Positions 48,542 to 59,130 of a stretch of DNA of 64,000 bases are shown here, in pieces. Under the pieces are notes generated by a model, which did no database searches, was not told the origin of the DNA, and saw only the letters and a list, made by a program, of their open reading frames with translations. Position numbers and translations under genes: made by a program. Every line of letters starts with the position of its first letter. The first letter of the stretch is position 1. This DNA comes from Orychophragmus violaceus (taxonomy: Eukaryota > Streptophyta > Magnoliopsida > Brassicales > Brassicaceae): the NCBI GenBank assembly GCA_030180135.1, contig CM058229.1, positions 41,071,522 through 41,135,521 on the forward strand. Reading direction: 5' to 3'.

Positions 48542-49657
48542 TCAATGCAAGCTCGCGTCAGACACATCCAACTGCATTACTTGCTCAGTGGAATCCATTA
48601 GCCTCGCATAGCAAATTGCGGGCTCGTCTTGTAGATGTTCCAGCTCCATTACAGAGCTCAGTAAAGCTCTCTCTAGTGGATCCTCAGCATGTGTCTTGTG
48701 AAAGTAATCCGCAGCCAAATCACTGAGAGTATCCACATAAAAGGTCTGTCCGTCGATGGTTGGTCTCTTAACCAGCTTGTTCATATCGAAGCTCATCTTC
48801 AGATCACCCACATTCAGAATTATCGTCCCCCTCTTGCAGTTAATCATAGCACCAGCAGTAGCTAAGAATGGCCTACCCAAAATCAGTGGATCCATTGGTT
48901 CTTCTCCATACTGCAGAACCACAAAGTCAGTAGGGATCACACAGCCACCAATTCTAATTGGCACATCTTCCAGCACTCCTTCAGGAATCCTGACTGTTCT
49001 GTCAGCTAGGACTAATGAGATCCTAGTAAGCATAAAGTCAGTCATCCCAAGCCTCCCAGCAACAGAATAAGGCATAAGATTAACACTCGAACCAAGATCA
49101 CATAGAGACCTCTCAAATCTGTCCCTGTAGATTCCACAATCAAGCACAAAACTTCCTGGATCCTTCAACTTCTCTGGTATCTTACCTTGAATCACATCAC
49201 TACAAACCTCTGTGATCATCATTACACTCTCCTCATCAGTCCAATTACCAGCAAGTAAATCTGTAAGACATCTTCTCATCACATGAGTAGTTTGCATAGA
49301 ATCAACCAAAGGCACTTCAATCAACACCTTTTTAATGATCTCTTTGCATTTGGCCAGCTGCCTATCGTTCTTAGTCTTTCTGGGGTCCTTAGGATAGGGA
49401 ACCTTAGGCTTATAGATCCTTTCGTCAGCCTTTTTCAGTGTTTCTGCACTTGAGCTCTCGGGTATTGCTTTGCGTCGATCGTTGCTATTGTTGCATCGAT
49501 CGTTGCTAGGCGATTCTGTTACGACCTCTGCGTCGAGCTTATGTTCAGAATCCTCGTCCACGATCTGTGTCGATCGTTGCATTGGTGCATCGGTCGACGC
49601 AGTGCGAAACTGTCGGATTCCATCTTCCATATCTTCAATTTCGGCGATTTCTTCCAA
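48542..49657 (-). pseudogene. Gypsy B protease region
   Basis: 371 codons. Retropepsin with an intact active-site phrase LCDLGSSVNLMPYSVAGRLG and PLILGRPFLATAGAMINC. N-terminal linkers contain read-through CGATCG motif pairs (49475-49512, 49566-49602). A stop (CGA to TGA type) at 49743-49745 within LPG-TDDNPKYQCNAVTLRSGK and a frame change near 49660-49680 separate it from gag. Confidence 0.88.
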
Positions 49658-49743
49658 ACTAAACGGTTCTTCTGACCAGAAACAAGCTCCTTACCACTTC
49701 TCAACGTCACTGCATTGCACTGGTACTTAGGATTATCATCAGT

Positions 49744-51300
49744 TCATCCCGGAAGAGATCCATCTGGTCGCTTAGCAGACCCAGCAGTCTGCGCACCTTG
49801 AACATCCAACTTCTTCACATGTGTGCTCAAAGCATCAATCTTACCATTCAGATCTAAGTACAAATCATCTATTTTCCATTGATCCACTGTACTCTTCTGC
49901 TGTCCTTCCAAAAGTTGTTCCAGCATTCCCATCATCTTATCATTCTGCTCATTCTGAGGAGGAACAGATTGATAGGAAGATGATCCATAATTCCTTGTGA
50001 AACTGTTAGTGCTGTTTCCAGGGCTGGTTGTAGTCCGATATGGCTTCTGAAACCGAGGCTTAGAAGCAAAATTAGAGAAGTTTTGATTACCTGTGAAGGC
50101 ACTTCTCTGTCCTACTCCATTGTAGCCACCTCTACCTTGCTGATTTCCAAATCTGTTCCCCTGAAAACCAGTCCCACCAACATAGTTCACATCCTCTTCT
50201 TCGCAGGTAGCTTCAGGCTCATATACTTCAATATCCTGAGAAAAGTGAACACTTTTCTTGAGAAGTGTATGAACATAATCAATCTTCTTGTTCATTTCAG
50301 CCATCTGGGAATTATCCATCTTTCCACCAGACTTCATCCTCTCCATATCAGCATTCTTGACACTATTACTAGTGACCAAGTTCTCAATAAGCTCATTGGC
50401 TTCTTCCGGAGACTTAGTGTAGAAATTACCATTACTTGCAGCATCTAAAGCCATCTGATACCACAAATCTACTCCTCTGAAGAAGATACACAACAGGTGC
50501 ACCTCAGAGAAGCCATGATGAGGACAATCTCTCTGGTATCTCTTAAATCTCACCCAGGCTGTCTTAAAAGGCTTTGTAGGTCCTTGCTTGAAGGTCAAGA
50601 GATCCTGTCGAAGCTGATCGGACCGAGCGTCATCATAGAAATGTCGCAGAAACTTCTCCTTCACTGCATTCCAAGTAGTCAAAGTCCCAAGTGGCATCTG
50701 ACTTAGCCAATCAGCAGCTTCTCCTACAAGAGAGTGAGTAAAAAGCTTGCTCCTAACGGGTTGAGCCGGTGCTCTAGGTGGGTTCTCTGGTTGTGGATTT
50801 CCTTGTACACCTTCTGCTCCTCCACCTTGAGCTCCCTACTCATGCTGAACAACCTGCTGCTCAATCACATTACATTCAACATCCAACAACTGTCCTTGAG
50901 CATTGCGTGGATTGTTCTGCGGGTCTCTCAGAACACCGTTCTCATCCATAACCAGAACAATGGCGCAGGATTCACGTTAGCCATCTTCACTGGTTTCTGA
51001 GCTTTCCTGTTCGTTCTCTCTAACCTTGCAAGTTCTTAAAGTCTGAGATTCACAAGATTCTTGTCCAGATTGCTTCTGGTTGCGCGATTATGCATAAACT
51101 GTCGGCAATCATCAAGCAACGACCGATGCAAAGTTATGCAACGATCGATTCAGTTCGGGAATCGCCTTGTGTCCATCGCTGCAAGGTGTGCGTCGATATA
51201 TGCAAACGCGTATGACCTGAAACACGCAAAGCCAAAAAGAAAACAGAAAATTAGTAACCAAAAACAAAAACGAAAACCTAGTCTAAACCCTAGATTCAAA
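49744..51300 (-). pseudogene. Gypsy B gag
   Basis: Best open part is 50697-49744: WNAVKEKFLRHFYDDARSDQLRQDLLTFKQGPTKPFKTAWVRFKRYQRDCPHHGF, a helical middle and a Gly/Asn/Gln-rich tail ending RPDGSLPG. Upstream, the segment that in Gypsy A reads DGFEDFVTGMKYNGVNYDF is missing, so the N-terminal half carries a deletion as well as stops. Confidence 0.85.
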
Positions 51301-51321
51301 TCTATCGAAGACTCAAAAGAG

Positions 51322-51339
51322 TCCCCGGCAACGGCGCCA
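51322..51339 (-). other. Primer-binding site of Gypsy B
   Basis: Same 18-base tRNA-Asp-type site as in Gypsy A, six bases from the LTR. Confidence 0.85.
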
Positions 51340-51345
51340 AAAAAT

Positions 51346-52525
51346 TGATATGCTCAGAGTTTAATTCCCTAAGTAAACACTGCAAGTGCACAAGACAAAT
51401 GTAGTATCTAGGGGTCGAACACAGAGACTCAAGAAATCTTGCGATAGACTATAGAAGTTCAGATTAAGCTAGGCGATGCAAATCAGAAATAACTAAAATA
51501 GACAGAAAGTAAATCAGTAGCAAGTCGGTTTTTGTAAGCAAGTACTAAAAGCGTCAAGTCCAGGGAGTTCTCAGGAAATCAGACAAGCAGATCAATTATC
51601 AGTCATGATCAAATTAAGTTCGGTTCTAGAACTCAAACACAAGATAGAACTAACCAACTTTCGTTGCGAGAATTCTCCAAGTCTAATTAGCAGAAACCCA
51701 AATTTCTTTGCAATACCTAACAGATTAAACTAGCCTTAAGTGCAAGTTTGATTTGTTCACAATTCAATTAAACCAAATTTCTTTGCAGATAATTAAATTG
51801 CTCAACCTAAATAGATCAGATTCTAAACCACACTTTCGTGTCAATTTATAAACCTAAAGTCTAGATTCTAAGTGATCAGATTATAAACTAGTATTAAGCA
51901 CAATTCAGGTTGAAGAACAAATAAGATATGAATCCTTAACTGATAAATTAATCTAGCAAGTCATGAAAACCCTTAAGAGAATCCCTAAACCTAACTATGA
52001 ATCTACTCAGACATGATTAATTGAACACATATCAATGAATAAATAGATTGCATAAAATTAAAGAGTAAAGAGTTAAAGAGGTTCGAAATCTTCTCTCTGG
52101 AGTACAAGAACGATCAGCCTCTAGGTCTCTCTCTCTAAAAAGCTAATAGTATGAATGAGTAACTAAAACAAAACACCTAAAACCTAATTATAAAGGCCTA
52201 ATCACGTCTTGGGGTCTTTTTGCAAATACTGGAACTTTCTGGGGAAAACTGCAATTTTCCAAAGTCTTCATTAATGTGCTGGCGCTGAGCTGCGTCGATC
52301 GATGCTAATGATGCATCGATCGTTGCATAGGTCGTCCAGAGATAGTGAAATCAGCTCCTCACGGCTTTTGTTCCAAAACTTGTCCCTATAGCTCCAATAT
52401 CTCCAAAAATCCTCCAAACGTGCATGTAGCTAATAAACAACTGTAAATGACTCGATAGGCACTACAAATGACTCTAAAACACACTTATATCATGGCTTAA
52501 AACAGGTAAAAACCATGATATATCA
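51346..52525 (-). repeat. 5' LTR of Gypsy B
   Basis: 1180 bp. Starts TGATATATCATGG and ends AACTCTGAGCATATCA on the element strand. Clearly diverged from the LTRs of A by many small differences. Carries a motif pair at about 52291-52327 (CGTCGATCGATGC, GCATCGATCGTTGC). Confidence 0.9.
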
Positions 52526-52530
52526 TTTGT

Positions 52531-53620
52531 ACAACTTGATAAAATGACGAGTTACGTAAAAAATTGTCTCCAATATTGACAGAATTTCAAATATATAAAA
52601 CACTAGTAATGATGGTCCAGAGGTAAGACACAAACCCCTCCGCCACCGTCCTCGAGTACATCAAGAGATTGCGGGTCTTCAGAACCAAACACCAAACTCC
52701 TTCAGCAGTCGCCATCGCTAAACTTCAACGGAGACGTCTTGACCCGAGGATAAAACCTTCCTGGCAAGCTTCTTCCGTTTCTTTAGATAGCGACCACCAG
52801 AGGACATAGACCAAAAAACAACGCCTTTTACACTAGAAGCTCAGATCTAAGCCCTAACGTGAGACGCCTTAGCCCGTAAGGAGGATCTTCCCCTTCAGAG
52901 AAATTAAAAAGAGATCTGGTCCTCCTGCGTTACTTTGACGACGACAGGGAAGGCTCTGGACATGGCCTTGGGGGAAATTAGAAACCCATCGCAATAAGAA
53001 GTCAGCGGAGCAAAACTAAAAACAGACGGGAAAGGACCCAAAAAGCTTCGCAGAGAAGGATATCTTAAGGCGGAGCACCAAGGGGTCTGGAAAGACTGTC
53101 GGAGAATAATTGACGGAGTTCAAGACAGTGGTTACCCATAACCAGATGTCGAGAAACAAGGTGAAAGAGGCTGGATCGGAAATTGGAGAAGCACCGGATC
53201 TGAACTTCCTTCCACACAGGGAAGAGAAGTTAGAAACAAAAGAGAGAGCACACCGATCGGAAGGTTGCAGATCGGCGGAGGAGAGATGAGTGAATACAGA
53301 TGCTCTTCTGTCGACAGTGAGGGAGAAGGTTGAGCAGAAGCTGCCAGAGCCGTCGACACCAAGAACAAGTGCGGTAGAGGACAATGTCGGTGGGATCTGG
53401 GACTGGGGGCTCATCGGGGATGAACCATTGGAAAACGCACATCGCCGGTCGACTAGAGAGGCTCATCGGAGAGGAGGAAGCAGAGATCTACGACATGTTG
53501 AGAACATGTTTTTAATCGTTACTGAAACATTTTTGGGCCCTAAAGACCCATTAACCACATACATGGTTTCAAACAAGCTTTATCAAACACGTACGAAGTT
53601 TATGTTTTAGGTTACTCTTC
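52531..53620. other. GC-richer unassigned segment
   Basis: Notably richer in G+C than its surroundings, with several overlapping minus-strand frames (for example 53414-53016, 132 codons, rich in Ser/Pro/Leu/Phe). No domain recognised. The Ser/Pro-rich character and phrasing could be a LINE 5' leader or a decayed gene 5' end. Not resolved. Confidence 0.35.
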
Positions 53621-53754
53621 TCAAACGGAACAATAGTTTTTTTTTTTTGTCAACGACGGATCAATAGCATAATTACCACAAATCTCCGAAAAATAATCTT
53701 TACTGCCACTTTATGTTTTGAATTTTCTTTTTGATTTAATTTTAAGAGTAATAC

Positions 53755-54550
53755 TTGGGTTCATCCCTAGAGGTGAACCCTTTTGTTCACCTTCACCTTT
53801 TCTAACCAATCAAATAATTCCACATAATTTAATATTAAAAATAATTAAAATTTTAAAAATGTTTTAAAAATAAGAAAATAAAAAACGAAAATAAAAGAAA
53901 AGAAAATATATTTTATTTCAGACAAAACTTAAAAATAAATTTTATTATAAAAAATACTAAAACCTAAATTTTAATCTCTAAACCCTAAATTCTAAACCCT
54001 AAACCCTAAACGATAATTTGAACTAAAATATTAAAATAAAAACTAAATCTAATCCCTAAACCCAATATGTAAATCTTAAAAACTAAACCCTAATCTCTAA
54101 ACCCTAAACCCTAACCCAAAGAGCTTAAACCCTAATCCATAAACCCTAAACCCAAAGAGCTTAAACCCTATACCATAAACCCTAATCCCTAAACCCAATA
54201 TGTAAATTTTAAAAAATAAAAACTAAATCTTAATCCCTAAACCCTAACCCAAAGAGCTTAAACCCTAATCCCTAAATCCTAAACCCAAAGAGATTAAACC
54301 CTATATCATAAACCCTAATCCCTAAACCTTAAACCCCAAAGGGTTTACATTCAAAGGGTCCTTAATCCCTAAACCCCAAAAGTTTTGGATCCAAAGGGTT
54401 CATAATCCTTAAACCCTAAACCCAAAAAAATTTAAACAATAATCCCTAAACTCTAAACCCTAAAAATCTTAAACCCTAAACCCTAAGCCGTTAACCATAA
54501 ACCATAATTTGTAGACCCTAAACTCTAATTTGTGAACTCTAAAAATATAT
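53755..54550. repeat. Second degenerate telomere-like tract
   Basis: Opens with a short palindrome GGGTTCATCCCTAGAGGTGAACCC at about 53757-53780. Between about 53950 and 54540 the plus strand is dominated by AAACCCTAA variants, with a recurring longer phrase CCCAAAGAGCTTAAACCCTA. Interstitial, not a telomere. Confidence 0.75.
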
Positions 54551-54859
54551 AGATATTGATATATATTATTATCTATTTTTATAAAATATTTGAATGTTTT
54601 TAATTTCTTAATTTTAATTTTATAATTTTATTTAAAAATAATATTACATGGCATATTTTTATTGCCTAAATATTTTCCTAATTTTAAATAGAAAAACTAG
54701 GAAAATACTAAAAACCCTTACAAAGTTCAATATATTTACTAACCCAACCTAAATATCCATCGAAAATCTAACGACCCGCTCCAACCCAATCACCAAAATC
54801 CCTAAATTGAAGTAAAATCCCTAAAAATGTTATCCCTTGTGAAATTTTCCGGCGATGAG

Positions 54860-55170
54860 GGTAACAAGATACGAGACTTTCGGTGGATGAGTAATGGGAG
54901 ACGACCGGCTAGATTTCGAGCTTCCCGATGAGGTCTGTCGGTGATTCCGATGAACCTTTTGAGCAATTTTATCTCGTGAGGAAGATCACGTCTATGGCGA
55001 TAGCTTCGAGGGTGTCGAATCTGGACTCTGAAGTGGTGAAATTAAGACAGAAGCTTTAGGATAAGGAAATTTTTGTGTGTGAGCTTGATGAGAAGGCGTC
55101 TCACCTCGAGAGAGAGACTGTCGCGAAGCTGATTCGAGATTAAAGACCGTCCTCGAGGAAAATGTGAGAA
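54860..55170 (+). pseudogene. Fragment of an At4g15545/At1g16520-type coiled-coil gene
   Basis: With small frame changes it reads RLDFELPDEVCR, then EPFEQFYLVRKITSMAIASRVSNLDSEVVKLRQKL, a stop, and DKEIFVCELDEKASHLERETVAKLI. This matches the N-terminal exon of the Arabidopsis family (FELPDE...ITSMAIASRVSNLES...LRQKL..KD). The function of the parent is poorly known. It is a single exon with stops, so a captured fragment. Confidence 0.7.
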
Positions 55171-55489
55171 CAAAACCTTCTTCTCATTATCCCCTTGTGT
55201 TTCTTTAATCTCATGCTTCTGTTACTTGTGCATTTTTAGATTTAGAATTTCGCTAGTATTGGCCAGTTTTGTTTGCTAAGAGTCTGAGTCAATTTCTTGT
55301 ATTGAATTTGGTGCATTGGTTGATGGTCAGAGAGTTTTATGATGGTAAAGGGATCACCTTGAAGTGGTAGATATGCTGTTTATAGATTCAGCTATAGTTA
55401 GTATATTGAGATTTATGATCTTCTCCAAAGCAAGGATTTAACATATCTGCTTCAAAAGAATCAAATGATCCAGTGTCATGTTTGTGTGT

Positions 55490-56145
55490 ATGGTTTGAGT
55501 TCAGGAAGAGTGAATCTGATTGGAGAGCATATTGACTATGAGGGAGGGTCAAAACTAGCTTTGGATTGCAAACGTTAATGAAAAGTACTCCATGTGTACT
55601 TATCTTGCTGATCCTGACCAGGTATTATAGCTTCTCTTTGTTTTGTTGCAATCTGTTCCTCTGTTTGTCACACAAAAGAGTAGAGCTTTAGGAACCATAG
55701 AGTACTAGTGCCTCATCGTCTATCTCAATTTTGCAGGCAATTGATTTGCAGAATCACAAATGGGGTCATTACTTCATTTGCGCGTAAGTGTTCTTCTCTG
55801 AGTTCTCTCTTGTCCCTTAGTAGTAACTAAGGGATCTCACTCTTTTTTTTGTTTCTTTTTATTGAGGTGGCTTACGATTTTTGATTCTTACAAGTACAAA
55901 GGGTTCCATGAGTATGCAACGTCTTCAGTAACACCAGTTGGACTTGATGTGTTTGTTGGTGGAATTGTTTCTACAGGTCTATATAGTTCCCCCAATATAA
56001 CATCATGTTATCATTTTAGCTTGAAGTTTTAGCTGGCGTTCTTTTCATTTATTTAGGTTCTGGGTTGTCAAGTTATGCTGCGTTTGTTTGCTCATCAACA
56101 ATTACTATTATGGCGGTTTCTGGTGAGAACTTTGAAAAGGTATTA
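55490..56145 (+). pseudogene. Galactokinase (GALK) fragment with introns
   Basis: Exon pieces: SGRVNLIGEHIDYEGG (galactokinase signature, 55507-55550); AIDLQNHKWGHYFICA (55738-55782); YKGFHEYATSSVTPVGLDVFVGGIVSTG (about 55895-55978); SGLSSYAAFVCSSTITIMAVSGENFEK (56057-56140, the GLSSSAA phosphate-binding motif with one Ser changed to Tyr). They are separated by introns with recognisable GT/AG borders. Stops and deletions occur, and the C-terminal half of the enzyme is absent. Because introns are kept, it arose by DNA capture and not by retrotransposition. Confidence 0.88.
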
Positions 56146-56501
56146 TTACTCATTCATGCTTTGATGAGCTAAACTGATGTGGATGTTTATCATGGATATT
56201 GATTTAACAGTGCTTTTTTATTTATTATAAACAGATATTCAAGAAACACACAAAATGGATTTGAGGAGAAAGGAGATCTAGGAAAAGCTTGAAAAAGAAA
56301 CCAGTTTTACAAATAACAAAATATTACATATAGTTTTACCAGTTGTACTATTTTTCTTCTTAGTAATACCAGTTGTACTATTTTTCTTTCTTAGTTATAG
56401 GAGTTGTTCCCTTTATCTATGATATTAGTAATTCCAGTTAGACCAATTGTATTGTATCATTAATACGGTTATTATACATATAGAAATCGATTTAAGAGAA
56501 C

Positions 56502-56918
56502 TTAAAAATCGAAATTGAACTTCGACATCAAAATTGAACAAAAAATATTGTTTTCCTATACAAAAAATCTTGTTTTTTTCGGTTTGAAAAAATTAAGAAA
56601 AAACTTAAAAAACTATAAAATCTGAGAAAGATGGAAATTCAAAAAATATTTATTTTATATCATAAAAGAAAATCTCACATTAAAAATACATTTAACACAT
56701 TTAACACCTTTAACACATGCATCCATTGATGTATTTTTAATGTGAGATTTTCTTTTATGATATAAAATAAATATTTTTTGAATTTCCATCTTTCTCAGAT
56801 TTTATAGTTTTTTAAGTTTTTTCTTAATTTTTTCAAACCGAAAAAAACAAGATTTTTTGTATAGGAAAACAATATTTTTTGTTCAATTTTGATGTCGAAG
56901 TTCAATTTCGATTTTTAA
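56502..56918. repeat. Perfect 190-bp inverted repeat, 37-base spacer
   Basis: Left arm 56502-56691, right arm 56729-56918. By direct reading the arms are identical after reverse complementing. AT-rich. The motif TTTTTAATGTGAGATTTTC at the loop end of the right arm is repeated directly just after its outer end (56912-56930). An RNA across it would fold into a near-ideal long hairpin. Confidence 0.93.
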
Positions 56919-56933
56919 TGTGAGATTTTCTTT

Positions 56934-57660
56934 ATGGCCATTCGCTCGAGTCTTGAATGTGAGCAGCTCCGTATGCCTCCGTTGCCGGAGCAGCACCGCC
57001 GATGTATCCCGGTTAGATACGTAGATGGCTCCTCCATCGGCTCGCTCGGGGATACCGGAGGTATCGTGGTGACTGAGAGACCTATCGATGTCGACAAGGA
57101 AGAGAGTAATCACATCGTACCCATCGGTTTGCTTCACGAGTACCGGTTTATGGTCATGATTGAGTTCTTCTGTTTTTTCCCCTCTTTTCTTACGCGCTCG
57201 ACTTATTGATTTTCGTGTAATCCCAGCCAAAACAACATGTTCATTCAAGAGCAGGTACGTTTCGTTGAACTTGCAGAGCATGAATGTGTGTACAAACCAT
57301 CTGAAATAAATCATATTTCCTCTTTTGTGAATTTGGTAACAAGTTTTGAACTCGGGGAACTCCAGCTCTCATGAAGAGGCTGTGTGAATGCACTCTTTGA
57401 TGCTTCTGCCTTGTTACGGAATAACATAGCTGGTCAAGACATGTTTTATGCAGCACATGGATATATCATGCTTCAGGTGAGCACTGATCACACAAGACAA
57501 ACATCATGTCAGGTTTTGTTCATTAATTCTATGAATCGGAAAAACCATCTACGAACAGGACCTTAGTTTTCAGATTTATCCATTTGGGAGGCCAGGAGCC
57601 TCGAAAAGAATGACATGCTGATGGGTCTGGAGCTTCTTCTGATTGACGAGCAGGTAAGCC
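56934..57660 (+). pseudogene. Captured exons of unidentified gene(s)
   Basis: 56934-57209 encodes MAIRSSLECEQLRMPPLPEQHRRC followed by IPVRYVDGSSIGSLGDTGGIVVT and DVDKEESNHIVPIGLLHEY with ordinary plant codon use. 57384-57478 has NALFDASALLRNNIAGQDMFYAAHGYIMLQ before a GT donor; its end resembles the transketolase AHGCMLQ exon end. 57572-57652 has LEKNDMLMGLELLLIDE before another donor. I cannot assign the first and third pieces. They look like exons with introns between them and lie in line with the neighbouring fragments. Confidence 0.45.
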
Positions 57661-57724
57661 TCTTCCCTTACATATCATATCAAAATTGATTATAATCACG
57701 AACATCATGTTTTGTTATACTTTC

Positions 57725-57895
57725 AGATCCCCATCTCTTACCAGTTGAATTACCAGAGAGCTTCTTTGACTAGCACGTAAATTATTTGCTTGCTCTTAAA
57801 CTAAATCCGCAAATATTCTTTTCTTTGATTGTTTTCTAATTGTGGTTTTTATAACCAGCGATGGAATCAATAAATTTAGTTACTTTAGTTTTAAT
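57725..57895 (+). pseudogene. ALADIN (nucleoporin, At3g56900-type) fragment, first copy
   Basis: Reads PHLLPVELPE, then a short variant of EIASLTG before an intron whose sequence (AAATCCGCAAAT...TTTCTTTGATTGTTTTCT...CAG) recurs at 58564-58637. Matches the HLLPVELPEIASLTG segment of Arabidopsis ALADIN. Truncated on both sides. Confidence 0.7.
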
Positions 57896-58049
57896 AAGAT
57901 TAGAACACTGAAGAGGTTTTCTATCAATAAAGTAGTTACTTTAGTGGGTAAATATACATGTAAAAAGTTTACAGATTCAATATGTTTTGTTGTTCATCTG
58001 ATAAAGCTGTTGAAATTCATTATATTTTACTGAAAAAGTGTTGGTTTTG

Positions 58050-58547
58050 TTTATTAGGATGATTTAAAGGGCTTCCGTCAGTAGGGAAGCAAGACATCCT
58101 GAAAATTACAAGACTCTTGGAATTGAATTCACTATTGGTTTGAGATTTTGCTTCTTTAGCTTATGGTTCATGTGAATTACAGATTTTTTTTTTATGGCTG
58201 TGGTTACAACTGCGGGTCTCTGCTTTTGCTGCTATGCAGGTCCATTTGGACAAGGAATCGCGAATGATGTTGGTTTAGCTCTTACTGAGAATCATTTGGC
58301 TGCCACGTATAACAAACCAGATGCTGAAGTTGTCGACACTACACATAATATATATGATAACTATATGAACTCAAGCTTCTGTTATCATTCAGTCATTCTT
58401 AGTTTATTTCATGCTCTAATATCAGAAAACACTGTCTTGGATTGATTGTCTAGATATGTGATCAGAGATGGTTGTCAGATGGAGGGTATTTCAAATGAAG
58501 CTGCCTCTCTAGCTGGCCACTGGAGACTTAGAAAGGTCTAGAGATAG
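58050..58547 (+). pseudogene. Transketolase fragment with introns
   Basis: Exon 1 piece: DDLKGFRQ, a stop in place of Trp, GSKT, then with a shift ENYKTLGIEFTIG (58057-58140). Exon 2: GPFGQGIANDVGLALTENHLAATYNKPDAEVVD (58232-58338). Exon 3: YVIRDGCQMEGISNEAASLAGHW (about 58455-58525), with the thiamine-diphosphate GDG motif altered to RDG. Plant transketolase has introns at corresponding places. The fragment ends by fusing directly to an ALADIN exon at about 58545. Confidence 0.9.
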
Positions 58548-59130
58548 CTTCTTTGACTGGCAGGTAATTATTTTCTTGTTGTTTAAGTAAATCCGCATTT
58601 CTTTGATTGTTTTCTCATTGTGGTTTTCATAACCAGCGTGGGAATCAGTAAGATAGTGTGTGATGCATTTGGGGGTCAGCGATTGGTTGTTTCATTCACA
58701 AGAGGTGATGACAATTACAAAGGATTAATTGCAATCTACGACACTCAAAGTACACCTATTGTGTCAGCATCACTTGCGTAATTAATTTCTACAAGTATTA
58801 TCCTCTCATCAGTCTTTACCTTCTTTTGTGTATATGTGCATTGTCCAATTCCAAACAAAAATCTATGCTTTTATCAGAGGTCCCGTCAAAACCCTGATAG
58901 CTATCTCCTTTTCATTCCATGGCAAGTTCAAGCAAGGTCCACTCCTTTCTATGGTAAGCCATACGCTTAATTAAAATTTCTTACATGTAAAGTATTTAAA
59001 TAGATATAATCAGTTTTATTAATCAGTCTCTCAAAATAAACTTTGTTGCAGTGTTGGAGCACCGGATTCTGCTGCATATATCCCCTCCTCTTCAGCTTAC
59101 ATGTCCTTCTTGGATAACCAAATGGTTCAA
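58546..59130 (+). pseudogene. ALADIN fragment, second copy, C-terminal exons
   Basis: EIASLTG then an intron; KIVCDAFGGQRLVVSFTRGDDNYKGLIAIYDTQSTPIVSASLA (58645-58780); an intron; RGPVKTLIAISFSFHGKFKQGPLLSM (58877-58953); an intron; then, after a shift, CWSTGFCCIYPLLFSSYMSF (about 59051-59110). This matches the last WD-repeat region and C-terminus of Arabidopsis ALADIN, a nuclear-pore protein. All parts upstream of this are absent. Confidence 0.88.

Larger units (their letters stand above)
47665..52525 (-). mobile_element. Athila-like Gypsy retrotransposon B, 3'-truncated
   Basis: Same family as Gypsy A. Has 5' LTR 52525-51346, PBS, gag, protease and RT up to just after the FMDD box, then ends at about 47665 against a LINE fragment. 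RNase H, integrase and 3' LTR are absent. Protease and RT are better preserved than in A. The right flank after the LTR is TTTGT, with no partner copy found. Confidence 0.92.

Noticed and set aside
53016..53414. 132-codon Ser/Leu-rich protein
   Set aside because: Three overlapping frames have similar length and there is no recognisable domain. Kept only as an unassigned segment.
55490..56145. Functional galactokinase gene
   Set aside because: Frame broken between signatures, and the C-terminal half including the last GHMP motif is missing.
58050..58547. Functional transketolase gene
   Set aside because: Only a few exons, with a stop for Trp, GDG changed to RDG, and fusion to ALADIN sequence.
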